Positions 51,101 to 60,650 of a stretch of 64,000 nucleotides of DNA are shown here, in pieces. This DNA comes from Cardinalis cardinalis (Eukaryota; Chordata; Aves; Passeriformes; Cardinalidae). The notes beneath the pieces are model-generated. The model worked only from the letters and a program-made list of their open reading frames with translations. It was not told the origin of the DNA and searched no databases. The translations under genes were made by a program, and so were the position numbers. How positions within the stretch are numbered: the first letter of the stretch is position 1; each line of letters begins with the position of its first letter. The stretch spans positions 530,196 through 594,195 of the forward strand of contig JACDOX010000162.1 of NCBI GenBank assembly GCA_014549065.1, in the 5' to 3' direction.

Positions 51101-54100
51101 ACAACTGCAGCTCGAGTCCCATTTTTCCTTGGGATGCCTGCAGTTTTACTTGTTTCCAGATTGTGTTGCTTCATAGCTACTTCAGATTTTCTTTTGCAAC
51201 TTTCCCCAAATATTCTTCTGTATCCCACTTTGTGCCTGATAGTTCCTGGCTGCTTTGTTTGCTCTTCCTTGTTTTATCTTCAGTTTGATAAGAGAATTNT
51301 TGTGTGCTGGTATCTGTTCATGTGCCCTTGATGTGGGCAGGTGATCTGCTGACAGCCTGGCCAGACTGGTTTCCCTGACCTGTCCTCTCATGAATTCTGT
51401 TTCCTGAGTGCAGCCTGATGAAGGAGAGCAGTGTTTCAGCAGAGAATCAAGCTGAACACAGCACAAACCAAAATGTGGGACTTGCTCCCTTTTCTTTCCA
51501 TGATGCCAAACTCTCATTTGTGTTTCCCTTATTTTGGCTGTCTCATCTTTAATATCAACATCTCCCATTGAAAGGAATAATTCATATTTTGATATCCTGG
51601 CAATCATATTTTTGGAGGCAGCTGTACAAACCATTTTNTCGTGTCCCTCAGTCACAGCACAGTTTGTGTGATTGACAGCTGAGCAGAAAGATGTGTTTGC
51701 TGATTGATTTTAAGCAGATAAATATTATCCCTCAGACATTGTGTCATAAGCATTATTCCTGCTGAATTAATACCTTTCCTTCAGCTGGGGGAGTTGTGTT
51801 TTCCCTGGCTTCCCATCCTGTCCTTCACTCACTGACTTGCTCTTACCAGTGTGCAGGAATGCAAGATTATAATTGACCATGTCTGCTGTGATCCAAGGAG
51901 CTTTCACATCCCAAACACAGGCCTTGCATCTCAGCAGCCAGTGCTGATGTGCTGTCTTGCTGATACACTTGCATTTTGAGGGGCCTGCTGTGGTTCTGAC
52001 AGTGACTTTGAGCCACTCAGGGCTTTTTTTTTTTTGGCTCTTCTTTGTGGTTTTTTACAGTGAATGTATCTGTCAGTGCAAAACATCTTTGTTTCATGTG
52101 TTTCCGTAGTTCCTTGTCACTGAAAGATCTCTATTCTTTAATTTTTTTTCTTGCTATTGAAGATTAGAAAAAGTTGTCCTTTTTTTTTTTTTTTTTGACT
52201 CTGCTGCTGCCTCCTTTCCTTGTGGTCACCATGCTACGTGTGCCTAATGAATTGTTCCTTATTTCATAACTGGAACAGCCTGTGTGTAGGTCCTGCTGTG
52301 ACTGAGCTGATGTTTCCTCAGGATACAGAGTGTGGCAGTAAGTAATGACTTGTCTGCAGGATAGAGGGCGTGGCTGTGGTGCTCCCTGCCTGGAGGGCTG
52401 CCAGGAGGACACAGAGGCAGCACAGTGGAGTTGTTCCAGGGATAGGCTGATGGAAAATGCACCTTATGCAGCATCTGAGTGGTTCTTTCTATCTTCTTGG
52501 TAGCACCTGCCTCTGAGAGAGTGGTAACAGCTCCACTTCTATCCTGCCTGGCTTCATGGAAAGCATAAATAATCACTTTTCTCACTAGTTTCACTTTTCC
52601 CAGCCTGAAACATTTTGGTAGCAAAAAATTCTCCAGTTATCAATTTACTTTTTACATAACTGATCTTATCTCATTCTAAATTGTTAATGGAATCAGATTT
52701 TTTTTACAATAAGCCCACTCTTGTTTCTTATGAATCACTGGCAGAGCTGGAGCTCTCACTGAATTAGTTTGTGAAATATTTGCCTGCCGTCAAGAACAGA
52801 GAGAACACAAGAATAGNCTGAACAAAATTGAATCTGTTGGATCCTCCAGGTGCATTAAAAACCAGCAGACTTAATTAAACTGCGATCAGAAGAAACTGCT
52901 TTGTATTTTTAAAATCAAAACAGTGGCATACAAGTCCAAAATTAGTTTGTTTCATGTAAGAAAGACTTTCCTTGGAGAAAAAAACCACATAATTTCAAAA
53001 TTATCTTCCCATTTGAATAACACTCACTGAAATCTTTCAGATGTGTGGATAATGTTAAAAGTTAGGCTCATTGCACATCTTGTAACTGACAGTTTTGCTG
53101 AGAGTTGCTGATGTTTGAGTCTGAATCTTGTATTGAAGTTTGAATCCATGTAGGAGTCGTGGGGCAAGTGAGGTTCAGAAGGAACAGAGGGGTTTCGAAC
53201 AGATTTGCCTTGTTGCTAAGCCANTGCTGTAACTACTGGGATGTTTGAGAAGGGAAAATACTTATTGCAATCTACTTTGTGTCCCTCTCTCCTTCCCTTC
53301 AGCATATAAACCTCCCCCAAACTTTTCACAAAACATCTTGAAAAATAAGTCAGGGAAATGAAAGCTGCTTCCTAGCCAGCCTTACTTGTGACAAAGTCTA
53401 NCATTTCATTTTATGTTGAAGACTGTAAAGGATTAAAGTAGAAACAGCATTGTGTGTTCAGGATGCACATCAGAGGCACCAAATTGCTTTCTGGGCATTG
53501 CCATCTGCTGGCACCTTGAAACCAGTGACTGCAGTGTAGGCAAAATCCCAATCCCTAAACTCCTCAAGTCCCTGAATTCCAGCTTGGTAAGAAGCAGAGA
53601 ACTGCAGAAGTTTGTCAAGGTTTTCAAGTCATTTGCTCCATGTTGTGTCATTCCTCCCATAAACCTACCCTCAGATAAATGTAGCTAAAAGGGAAGTAGA
53701 ATTCTTGCCTGAATACCAGTTTTTGATGAAGTCTTTCTGGATCTAACTGATATCAGAACAGCCAAGGATCAAGTGGATAGTTAAACACCTTGTAACATCC
53801 CTTTTGAACAGGTTTTCCATGAAGGTGCTCTCTCTCTGAGGNAGGATGTGTGTGTTCCCTTCCACAAATGAGGTTTGTGGAAGGACTTGAAGCGTCCTGT
53901 GTTTTCACAGTACTTGTGCATTAGGTATCATCANTGCACATCTGAAATAGAATTCTTGNTGAGCAATGTTTTGTCATGGAGTCTGGATATTTATTATGCG
54001 TATCCCTATTATTCATGACATTTGTAAATTTTAGAATGTAAGACACTGTTGAAATGTTGGGGGATTTTTTCACGAATTGAGTTCCTTAAAATAATTTCTC

Positions 54101-54107
54101 CTTGCAG
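48158..54107 (+). other. SHANK2: SHANK2 intron 1 (coding), 5950 bp
   Basis: A GT-AG intron between coding exons 1 and 2. It contains AT-rich single-copy DNA, a 12-T run at 52024-52035 and a 17-T run at 52180-52196. I see no CR1 piece, RNA gene or further exon in it. Confidence 0.85.
52180..52196. repeat. 17-T homopolymer in SHANK2 intron 1
   Basis: Uninterrupted T run. A minus-strand polyadenylated insertion was considered, but the sequence to its right resembles no known element or gene. Confidence 0.9.
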
Positions 54108-54311
54108 AAATGCATTCGCTTTAACCCAGAAGCTTCAGTGTGGGTTGCAAAGCAGCGGATTTTGTGCACTTTGAACCAGAGTTTGAAAGATGTCCTGAAT
54201 TATGGACTGTTCCAGCCTGCAAGCAATGGGAGAGATGGGAAGTTTTTGGATGAGGAGAGACTTCTGAGGGAATACCCACAGCCAGTCAATAAAGGAGTTC
54301 CTTCACTCGAG
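54108..54311 (+). CDS. SHANK2: SHANK2 coding exon 2 (residues 69-136, SPN domain)
   Basis: This exon carries most of the SPN domain, from KCIRFNPEASVWVAKQR to REYPQPVNKGVPSLE. It is 204 bp, phase 0 at both ends, with acceptor ctccttgcag and donor GAG|gtattt. The central NYGLFQPASNGRDGKFLDEE block is near invariant among vertebrate SHANK1-3 as I know them. Lys69 aligns with SHANK3 Lys22, which contacts Ras/Rap. Leu115 in KFLDEE aligns with SHANK3 Leu68, a site of a known autism-associated substitution. Both conserved residues are intact here, so the domain should fold and bind GTPase normally; that function is inferred from SHANK3 work. No frameshift or ambiguous base occurs in the exon. Confidence 0.96.
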
Positions 54312-55910
54312 GTATTTTTAGATCTAACCTCTGAAGCTTTTCTATTCTGATAGAAACTGTGCAGAAAGCTGTATATGAGGTGTCTGCATGCACCTGAATT
54401 ACATCTGGGAAATGCTTATCAGCAAGTCTGAGCTTGAACCCTTGCTCACAGAAGTGCTGGCCTTCCCTACTCATGGAGCTGGTCCATCCCCAAAAAGTTG
54501 CAAAGAGTCAGCCCTTCTGGGACAGTGGATTTTGGAGTTTTCCTTTGCTGAGGACACGGGACATGTATCTTATTTTAGTGATTTAATAAATAAATGTAAG
54601 GTTCTAGGTGAAGCTGTTGGATCTGTAGTGAGGTTTGCAGTAGCAGTGCAGTAGTTGCTGGATAACCAGCCTTTGCCTTCTCCCAAAGAGAAGTTTGTCT
54701 CAGTGAAGCCTTTTTTAACCTTCATCTGGTTCCCTCTGTGCCATCCTTCAGAGTGCACAGGTTGCCTCTGTCTCCTCCTGGGAAAGCAGTAAGGGAGGAG
54801 AGGGTGTGTGCTGGGATTTCCCCCTCTCTGTTGCTCCTGCAGAGGCTCTGCAGTTGGGGATAAACTGGGCAGAACTTTTAAGGCAGTGAACAAACTTGGA
54901 GCAGAGCCAGATCACGCAACACAGCAGCAAACTGGGGCATGAAACTGGCGTTTAATTAATTTTGATATTGCCTGTATGGTGACAGATCAACCATTAATAA
55001 TGTGTGGTTAATAGACTTCCTCCACTATAACACAAATCCAAGGGAAAAGAATNAGGGTCCTGAGAAGGCTTCAGGTCTTCCCTTTTCCAGGAGTTTATTT
55101 CAGAGTTACAGTCACTGATGACCACGTTACAGCTGTAAGGAAATTAAACAGCCACTTTGTGTTTTGTCGCTTTTCATGAGTGTTGACTGCANCAATTGAG
55201 GTGTTAAGAGTGATTTTGTGGAAAGCTGGTGTTAAAGCCTCATTCACTGCAGTCCCTTGTCCAACAGACAGGCTGCATTCCTGGAATTCTGCATGGGACA
55301 ATGAGAGAATGGTAAATTTATAGCCATGGAAACCCCTATGAGTTTTGCTACAGATCTTGCTACTGCACCCAAGCTGCTCAAGATAAAATGTGACTGAGTT
55401 TCAGCCCAAAAAGAGAGGCAATCCTCAGAACCTCATTCACAAAACCAGTCCTGTTCAACATCAGAACTATTCCCATGTGCAAGTTCCTCTTACATTGACT
55501 AAGGGATTTTGAAGTGTATTTTTTTTTTGTTTTATATTTCAGAAATGCTAAGGTGCAATTTTGAANTAGATTTTTTTTATTTAACATGCCTTCCCAGCTT
55601 TCTGCTTGAGACTGTAAAAGAAAGTGCACAGAAATCCTTGGAGAAAAGTGCTTTTCAGTGTAATTCTTGCTTACTTCTGTAGATTCTAGAGGGTGATCTC
55701 ATTTCCCACCCACCTCCACTGATTTCTTGTATTCGTACAAGATATGAATTTTGCTTAAACGATGGAAAACTATATCCTATTACTAAAATTTTTAAAATTT
55801 TACCTAAATCTACCATCACAGTGGATGATACTTTCTGATAAGGTCAGAAAATAATATTATGAGTTTTAAGTTTTTAAGTTTTAAAAGTTTTTGTTCTCTT
55901 CTTCCCTCAG
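54312..55910 (+). other. SHANK2: SHANK2 intron 2, 1599 bp
   Basis: GT-AG intron (gtattt ... cttccctcag). It is AT-rich and single-copy with no recognisable repeat or gene. Confidence 0.85.
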
Positions 55911-55982
55911 TTTCGCTACAAGAAAAGAGTGTACAGGCAGTTCAACCTCGATGAAAAGCAGCTGGCCAAGCTTCACACCAAG
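55911..55982 (+). CDS. SHANK2: SHANK2 coding exon 3 (residues 137-160)
   Basis: A 72-bp exon, phase 0 at both ends, encoding FRYKKRVYRQ followed by FNLDEKQLAKLHTK. It closes the SPN domain and starts the linker to the ankyrin repeats. FRYKKRVY and KQLAKLHTK are family signatures. The acceptor has a long pyrimidine tract (cttcttccctcag) and the donor is AAG|gtaccc. In SHANK3 the SPN domain packs against the ankyrin repeats and limits access of ligands such as alpha-fodrin and sharpin. The basic KKR stretch here belongs to that linker region, though its role in this protein is inferred. Confidence 0.95.
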
Positions 55983-56115
55983 GTACCCCAATTTCCTGCA
56001 AGAGTTAGCAATTACCTACAATGGGTGTTAACATCAGTTGAAAAAATGTTTCATTTTTAGTCAAAATTTTATTTTTGAAATCAGAGGATGATTTGTTTTT
56101 TGCTCTTTGTTTCAG
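55983..56115 (+). other. SHANK2: SHANK2 intron 3, 133 bp
   Basis: A very short GT-AG intron (gtaccc ... ctttgtttcag) with a T-rich 3' half and nothing else visible. Confidence 0.9.
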
Positions 56116-56224
56116 GCCAATTTGAAAAAGTTTATGGATCATGTCCACCATCTCTCTGTGGAAAAAATGACCAAGATGTTGGACCGAGGACTGGACCCAA
56201 ACTATCATGACTTAGAAAGTGGAG
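56116..56224 (+). CDS. SHANK2: SHANK2 coding exon 4 (residues 161-196 plus split codon)
   Basis: A 109-bp exon encoding ANLKKFMDHVHHLSVEK and then MTKMLDRGLDPNYHDLESG. It ends in phase 1, so the first base of the Glu197 codon lies here and the rest in the next exon. The segment is the linker and first ankyrin-like helix pair; LDRGLDPN.HD is the usual ankyrin loop pattern. The acceptor is tttgtttcag. The donor GAG|gtcaga has C at +3 and is weaker than the other donors. Confidence 0.94.
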
Positions 56225-56471
56225 GTCAGAACAACAAAACTAAGCAGCATAGAGGAGTACCTTGAGTTAGTTAAACTTAAATTGATTAACAGGGTGAATC
56301 TCACATATTCCTTCACAACTCTGAGCCAGTGGAATCCGTAGAGCTTTGCTGTCCAAAGGAGATAATTGATAATTTTATAACAGTATTTTAAACTTAATTT
56401 TATGAAGTAACTTAAATCTACTTTATAATTTTGNTCACCTTCTTCCAAATACATCCTATTCTCTTTCTTAG
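56225..56471 (+). other. SHANK2: SHANK2 intron 4, 247 bp
   Basis: Short phase-1 GT-AG intron (gtcaga ... ctctttcttag). It is AT-rich with no other feature. Confidence 0.88.
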
Positions 56472-56623
56472 AAACACCCCTAACTTTGGCAGCTCAGCTT
56501 GACAACACAGTAGAAGTGATAAAAGCCCTGAAAAATGGAGGAGCACATTTAGACTTCAGAGCCAAAGATGGGATGACAGCTCTGCACAAAGCAGCCAGAG
56601 CCAAGAACCAAGTAGCCCTCAAG
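56472..56623 (+). CDS. SHANK2: SHANK2 coding exon 5 (residues 197-247, ankyrin repeats)
   Basis: A 152-bp exon entered in phase 1. It completes Glu197 and encodes TPLTLAAQLDNTVEVIKALK through DGMTALHKAARAKNQVALK. Two ankyrin consensus starts are visible, TPLTLAAQ and MTALHKAA, each followed by a helix pair and a GGAHLDFRAKDG-type loop. Ankyrin repeats of SHANKs bind alpha-fodrin and sharpin and link the scaffold to the spectrin cytoskeleton. The donor is AAG|gtaaat, phase 0. The sequence is open and free of ambiguous bases. Confidence 0.96.
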
Positions 56624-57432
56624 GTAAATGCTTCCAGGGGCAAATTATGTGTTATCTTTTTTAAAAAAATGCATAAAGGAGACTATTTTCAGTTAATTAC
56701 TGTATTGTCCTCCATGGATCCTTTAGTATGGATGTGCTTGTTCTAGTGCTTTCTTGTGCCTTTCAAATCTTAGCATTTGCCTTCAATAAGGAGCCTTTTA
56801 ATTTCTGATTTTTCTTTTCCTGGTAGGAAGAAAAGTGGTGAAATTTAAGCTTATTCATTGATACACTGAGATCTGTCTGAGCAAATAGGAATAGCATTAT
56901 TGGCACTTAAGTCTTTGAAAGCAGCTTCCAGTGGCATGGATTGTGCATTATGCCTTAACACAGTGTCTTGNTTTTTTTTGTATTTTAACAGGTATTCTAA
57001 ATTCACTCTGATGGTCTAGATTAAATCTTAGATTTATGGGTTTTGCTTATTCCCTGTTGACAGATACTCAAATTGCATGACATTTTTGATAAAGCACCTT
57101 GGAACTGAAGAGGTGAATGTGTTGCAAAGGCGATGCAACATTTACAGAGCTGATATTTCTGAACCTAGTGAGAGGGTGGAAGCTGGACATTGCCACTCCT
57201 TTCTGTGCCATCNCCATAGATTCCTTTAGATCTTAATTCTTCCAAGGTCATTTCTTGCTTAACTTGGTCTGTGCTGTGGCCTACTCTTAGCAGTTGATAA
57301 ATAGTTGAGTAAAAATGTTATGTCAATGATCAACCTTACACATACTTTTTCAGATTTTTTTTTTTCAGGTAAGGACCCTTTATATGGAAGTCTCTCCCAA
57401 ATCTATTTTTCACAGTCTGTGATTGCTTTCAG
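56624..57432 (+). other. SHANK2: SHANK2 intron 5, 809 bp
   Basis: Phase-0 GT-AG intron (gtaaat ... tgctttcag). Short T runs occur near 56972-56980 and 57356-57365. No repeat family or other gene is recognised. Confidence 0.88.
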
Positions 57433-57600
57433 ACCCTTTTAGAGCTGGGAGCATCTCCCAACTACAAGGACAGCTGTGGCCTGACCCCGCTGTACCACAC
57501 AGCTGTGGTGGGAGGGGACCCTTTCTGCTGTGAGCTCTTACTCCATGAACATGCTACAGTCAGCTGCAAGGATGAAAATGGATGGCAAGAAATTCATCAG
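57433..57600 (+). CDS. SHANK2: SHANK2 coding exon 6 (residues 248-303, ankyrin repeats)
   Basis: A 168-bp phase-0 exon encoding TLLELGASPNYKDSCGLTPL, then YHTAVVGGDPFCCELLLHEH and ATVSCKDENGWQEIHQ. It contains the end of one ankyrin repeat, a full repeat beginning LTPLYHTA, and the start of the next (WQEIHQ). The LLELGASP.YKDS and HEHA..SCKDENG segments are the hairpin loops. The third-codon GC content is higher than in the flanking introns. The acceptor is tgctttcag; the donor CAG|gtggga is moderate. Confidence 0.96.
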
Positions 57601-59680
57601 GTGGGAAAGATTTGCTTTTTGATTGGAGTTGGACTTGCATGAGGAAGTTGTTCATGGTTGTTCTAGGGTGAAGNGCTATTTTGAAGTCCCTGCATGTTCA
57701 AGTATGAAATTTTTTCCTTTTTCTATCTGCTTTTTCTACTTCTTTTTATTTATTCACTTTGCATCCTGCTGTGGTGACTAAGAAGTAGAAAACTGTTCCA
57801 GTGGTGCTCTGTAACGTTGAAATTCTCTGGTCACTGTGGATTTTGATGCAGAAATTGCACTTGTCATATTAATGCTGTGAACTCTTGGAAGTTTAGATTC
57901 TTGTTTGTGGCACTTCATTGGGAAAATGTAGCTCTTCTTTTGGTTAGATGCCAGTGTCAGTGTCCTTGGTAATGCTCCTTCNGTGTTTGTCAGGCTGCTT
58001 TCCCCTTGCCTCTGCTGAACTTTACAGGAAGGTTTGGGTTCAGGATCCTGCTGCTGGGGTCCATCAGCCTCTCCCTGTCCTCTCCAGAAACGCCTGAATG
58101 CTATCCAGCAGTTGTGTAAAAATGCTTTATTGATTTCCCTTTGCACAGTGATAAACTCAGTAATATACAAAGTTCAAAGATTCCAACAGTCCCAATGTCA
58201 TTGCTGCTACTTTGTCATGTCACGGAAAACTACAAAAATTGGAACTGCTGTAAAATGAGATAAAGATACAAGTAATCAACCTTACAGGTCTGCCTGGGTC
58301 ATCTTGACTCAATTTATTTTCTGTGCACTGAATTCTTTAGTACACAGATTTTTTTTTCTTCTTTTCTTGGAAAGAAATGGGAGGTAGCTTTGGCATCTAT
58401 TTGGGCAGGAATTGGAGCTTTTTCACTAAGTGGGTCTAGGTGAAGGTTGTTTGGATTCATCTCAAGAGTAGGGGAAAAGAAAGGAATTATTTTTTACTAT
58501 ATTTTCTGAGGATATGGAGGAAATGGATTGTCTAGATCAAAGTATTGCCCCATCTGGACTCCATAAAAATACAGAGAAAATGTCCCTCCTTTTAAACCCC
58601 AGCCTCATCCTCAAGGTTATTATTTCTCATAATGAAATAGAGCTTTCCAAACTCCCTGTGTTGGTTGTAATCCTAAATAAATCAATGTTTACATCTGGAT
58701 TAGGAACAATCTGTTTTGACTAATCAATAATTAAAGCGTTCCTCAATGAAGTAAGAAGGATGGGGATTTAATTTGTGCACTGAGCAGTCCACTTAACTTT
58801 TCTCTTCCAAATTGTAGATCCAAGCCAGGTGTGTCAGTCTGTACCTCCCACTGAGTTCAGGAGTGATGAGGTACCTCAGAAAGACTGAATGGATTTCTGT
58901 ACCTGTATCTCTTACCTTAAATTCTGATTTATGTAGTAATAATGCTGATCTAAGATACCACAAAGTTCAAAACATAATAAATTGGGAGGTGCTTGGTCAG
59001 TAGGCCATAGAGGAGAAGGAAGTCAAGTAGAGGAGGCCATGGACTAGAATCACTGTGATTTTTTTTTTCTAAAGCTTATTTGCTAATCAGGAAAGTTTCC
59101 AATTGCTATGAATCTTCTTCATAGAGGCTTATTTCCAAAAATCCAGAGTTGAATCTTTTATTTGTGTGACAGATGGAGTAATTCTTGAAGATTTCCCTGT
59201 TTTGGAGCAGTGTCCTGTGTATATTGTGTGTCTGCTTGACATCACAGAACCAAGAAGATTTAGTTGGATTTTGGCCAGATTTTCCTTCTAAGGCCTGTGA
59301 GCATTTTGGGAAAAAGCTCTGGCAATTTGATCATCTTCAGTGCCATCTGGTGGGCAGCATTCCGGAGTGTAGCAGGACAAAAAAACTTGTCACATTTGAG
59401 TCATGAATATTAGTGGATAAAAAGTTCCAAAGGCAGTATTTTCCTGATCCCTTAGGCTTCCATTCCCAAAATAATCAGATGGTTAAGCTCAAGCNCAGGA
59501 TTGCTGCACCTGAAACGCCTGCAATGGAGTTGGTGCAGGAATGCACATCTGGGTATCTCCCATCAGAGAACCAGGTGTGGTTCTAAAAATCAGACCCTCA
59601 GTAAAAGCAGCACCTTCTCTGCTGAAAAGCTTGCCTAGGCTTTGGTGTAATAATCAAAATATTGATTTATCCCTGCCCAG
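57601..59680 (+). other. SHANK2: SHANK2 intron 6, 2080 bp
   Basis: Phase-0 GT-AG intron (gtggga ... tccctgcccag). Single-copy AT-rich sequence with no recognisable TE, RNA gene or additional exon. Confidence 0.87.
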
Positions 59681-59797
59681 GCTTGCAGGTACGGCCACGT
59701 CCAACACCTGGAGCACCTCCTGTTCTACGGTGCTGACATGTGCGCGCAGAACGCCTCGGGGAACACGGCCCTGCACATCTGTGCCCTCTACAACCAG
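59681..59797 (+). CDS. SHANK2: SHANK2 coding exon 7 (residues 304-342, ankyrin repeats)
   Basis: A 117-bp phase-0 exon encoding ACRYGHVQHLEHLLFYGADM, then CAQNASGNTALHICALYNQ. It holds the helices of one ankyrin repeat, its hairpin loop and the start of the next (NTALHICAL). This is the most conserved stretch of the SHANK ankyrin block. Residue 324 is Cys (codon TGC at 59741), where the SHANK1-3 sequences I recall have Gly; a single G-to-T change from GGC would explain it. The exon is markedly GC-rich compared with its surroundings. The donor is CAG|gtgaga. Confidence 0.96.
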
Positions 59798-59845
59798 GTG
59801 AGAGCCTCTGCAGGGACAGAAATGTCCCCAGCAGGAGCTGGGAGC

Positions 59846-60132
59846 TCACAGAATCACAGGATGGATTGGCTTGGAAGGGAACTTGAAGATCATCCAGTTC
59901 CAATCGCCTTCCACTACACAGCATTGCTCCAATCACCATCCAACCTAGCTTTGAACGTTCCAGGGATGGGCCATCCACGACTTCCCCAAGGCCTCACCAC
60001 CCTTTCCAGAGATGAGCCATCCACAACTTCCCAAGGGCTTCACCTCCCTCTCAGGGAGGCATTCTTTCCCAATATCTGATCTAAACCTGCTCTTTCAATT
60101 TGAAGCCTTTCCCCTTCATCCTATCACTACAT
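59846..60132 (-). mobile_element. CR1 LINE fragment in SHANK2 intron 7
   Basis: It starts tcacagaatcacaggatgga and continues through ggcttggaagggaacttgaa, catccaacctagctttgaac and cccttcatcctatcactaca. This is the reverse complement of CR1, antisense to SHANK2. It carries an internal 46-bp tandem duplication (59958 and 60004) that is not part of CR1 as I know it. It begins 48 bp after the exon 7 donor. Confidence 0.9.
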
Positions 60133-60553
60133 TATTTTATATGCAATGAAGTGCTTCAGGTATTAAAAAATGATCTTGCAATATGGAAAGAACATAGTTA
60201 AAATTATTTTAGTGCTGTTTCATTTACTGATTACAAATAAGGCTGCTGATTGTTGGTAGCAAGAGTATGGATATTAAAAAACAAAACATTATGCTTTACC
60301 AGCTTTTTTGGATTTGATTCATATCTAAGTATTTGTTTCCTGTATGGAATTTATTGCTGTTAGTCTATAGTTGAACTTAGAATTAAATAAGAAAGAGTTG
60401 TAAAATACTGTGGAATTGTCTCTATGCAGAAGATACTGGATTCTTTGCTGTCTACAACTTGTGTACTCATTTACAAGTAGCAGAAGCTTTTGATTTGATA
60501 GCATTTTATACTCTATTTGCAGGGATGGAATGGGGAGGGGATGAGTTTTAGAA

Positions 60554-60650
60554 CTATGTTAAAATTCAGCACTATGTTAAAATAGAATATTTTAACATAT
60601 TCTATGTTAAAATAGAATACATATTCTATGTTAAAATGGAATATTACATC
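60554..60650. repeat. AT-rich degenerate tandem repeat with palindromes
   Basis: Four units begin ctatgttaaaat at 60554, 60572, 60602 and 60626. Within the second unit a 12-bp inverted repeat (60573-60584 with 60588-60599) flanks a 3-nt loop. It lies in SHANK2 intron 7. Confidence 0.85.

Noticed and set aside
52164..52412. Minus-strand retrocopy with poly-A suggested by the 17-T run
   Set aside because: The adjoining translation resembles no gene, and no target-site duplication could be seen.
54108..54311. Coding exons 1 and 2 contributing exactly 204 bp each
   Set aside because: Their sequences are unrelated, so this is a coincidence, not an exon duplication.
59738..60079. Frame continuing from SHANK2 exon 7 into the intron
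   Set aside because: The extra residues come from the antisense CR1 copy after the donor at 59798.
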